A stretch of 5,894 nucleotides of DNA from Candidatus Aminicenantota bacterium. Lineage in GTDB: Bacteria > Acidobacteriota > Aminicenantia > UBA2199. A program made the translations under genes and the position numbers. The notes under the pieces are model-generated. The model saw only the letters and a program-made list of their open reading frames with translations, had not been told where the DNA came from and ran no database searches. This document shows, one piece after another, positions 5,733 through 5,894 of this stretch (position 1 is the stretch's first letter; every line of letters begins with the position of its first letter). The stretch is taken from NCBI GenBank assembly GCA_030612495.1, contig JAUWNT010000128.1:1-5894 (forward strand). Reading direction: 5' to 3'.

Positions 5733-5894
5733 ATGATTGGGAAAACAATATCGCATTATAAAATTTTAGAAAAAATCGGTGAAGGGGGGATGGGTGAAGT
5801 CTATCTTGCCGAAGATACAAAATTGAAGCGAAAGGTTGCTTTAAAATTTTTACCTAAGGAATTTACCAATGTAGGGGCGAATGGCGATTCGCCC
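5733..5894 (+). CDS. Hanks-type Ser/Thr protein kinase, N-terminal fragment cut by window edge
   Basis: Fifty-four residues are visible. HYKILEKIGEGGMGEVYLAED (residues 8-28) contains the glycine-rich nucleotide loop GEGGMGEVY, and KVALKFLPKEF (35-45) contains the VALK lysine (K38) that anchors ATP. This is the start of a PknB/StkP-like kinase; in such proteins a catalytic domain of roughly 260 residues is usually followed by sensor or repeat domains, none of which is in view. From residue 47 (VGANGDSP) the sequence no longer resembles a kinase but is the translation of a palindromic repeat at 5871-5894, where family members continue with acidic and Arg-rich helix C. The gene may therefore be interrupted, or carry an in-frame insertion. 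A promoter at 5641-5669 drives it. It is divergent from the phosphatase gene. Confidence 0.85.
   Translation, partial: MIGKTISHYKILEKIGEGGMGEVYLAEDTKLKRKVALKFLPKEFTNVGANGDSP
5871..5894. repeat. Palindromic GGGGCGAAT-type interspersed repeat, cut by right edge
   Basis: After GTAG, the arms GGGCGAAT (5875-5882) and ATTCGCCC (5887-5894) are perfectly complementary around GGCG (5883-5886); the stem probably continues past the edge, because the base before the left arm is another G. The sequence is far richer in G+C than its surroundings. Palindromes that begin GTAGGGGCGAAT are, from memory, dispersed many times in several environmental bacterial genomes, like REP or MITE-type elements. It lies inside the kinase reading frame. 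Confidence 0.6.

Overview
This 5,894-base window carries six protein-coding genes, two of them cut by the window edges. It looks like a bacterial chromosome fragment, possibly a whole short contig: it opens inside one gene and closes inside a palindromic repeat. The mix of a PAS histidine kinase, a stand-alone receiver, a Ycf46-type AAA+ ATPase, a GAF-SpoIIE/RsbU-type phosphatase and a Hanks-type Ser/Thr kinase suggests an environmental, signalling-rich bacterium. The wording of the Ser/Thr kinase N-terminus and the GGGGCGAAT-type palindrome recall FCB-like or candidate-phylum genomes such as Calditrichota/KSB1. That placement comes from memory, not from a search, and is weak. No rRNA, tRNA, CRISPR array or transposase was found.

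Layout. 3-1082 (+) is the C-terminal part of a PAS-histidine kinase whose reading frame stays open to the left edge. 1079-1438 (+) is a single-domain receiver that overlaps the kinase stop by four bases and starts with TTG. After an 80-base gap with a possible promoter, 1519-3006 (+) encodes a Ycf46-type AAA+ ATPase. An A8-CCC-T9 tract separates it from 3039-4241 (+), an alanyl-tRNA editing protein of the long AlaX type with a C-terminal DHHA1-like domain. Convergent to that, with a 20-base gap, 4262-5554 (-) encodes a GAF plus SpoIIE/RsbU-type PPM phosphatase. A divergent intergenic region (about 5555-5732) holds a near-perfect 24-base palindrome and a good sigma70-like promoter pointing right. 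A Ser/Thr protein kinase then starts at 5733 and runs off the right edge; its kinase-like sequence stops at about residue 46, where a repeat palindrome begins.

How they may work together. The kinase and receiver are translationally coupled and form a plausible phosphorelay with no DNA-binding output. The ATPase next door may be a target or only a neighbour. The divergent phosphatase and Ser/Thr kinase have opposing chemistries and share a regulatory region, which fits a partner-switching or reversible Ser/Thr phosphorylation module. The alanyl-tRNA editing enzyme is a translation quality-control gene with no obvious link to the others. Base composition is mosaic: the left three genes are very AT-rich, the first two-thirds of the editing gene and the phosphatase are much richer in GC. 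I see no strong evidence of a wholly new system. The best leads are the palindromic operator candidate between the phosphatase and kinase genes, the repeat at the right edge that appears to interrupt the kinase, and the pairing of a two-component system with a Ycf46-type ATPase.
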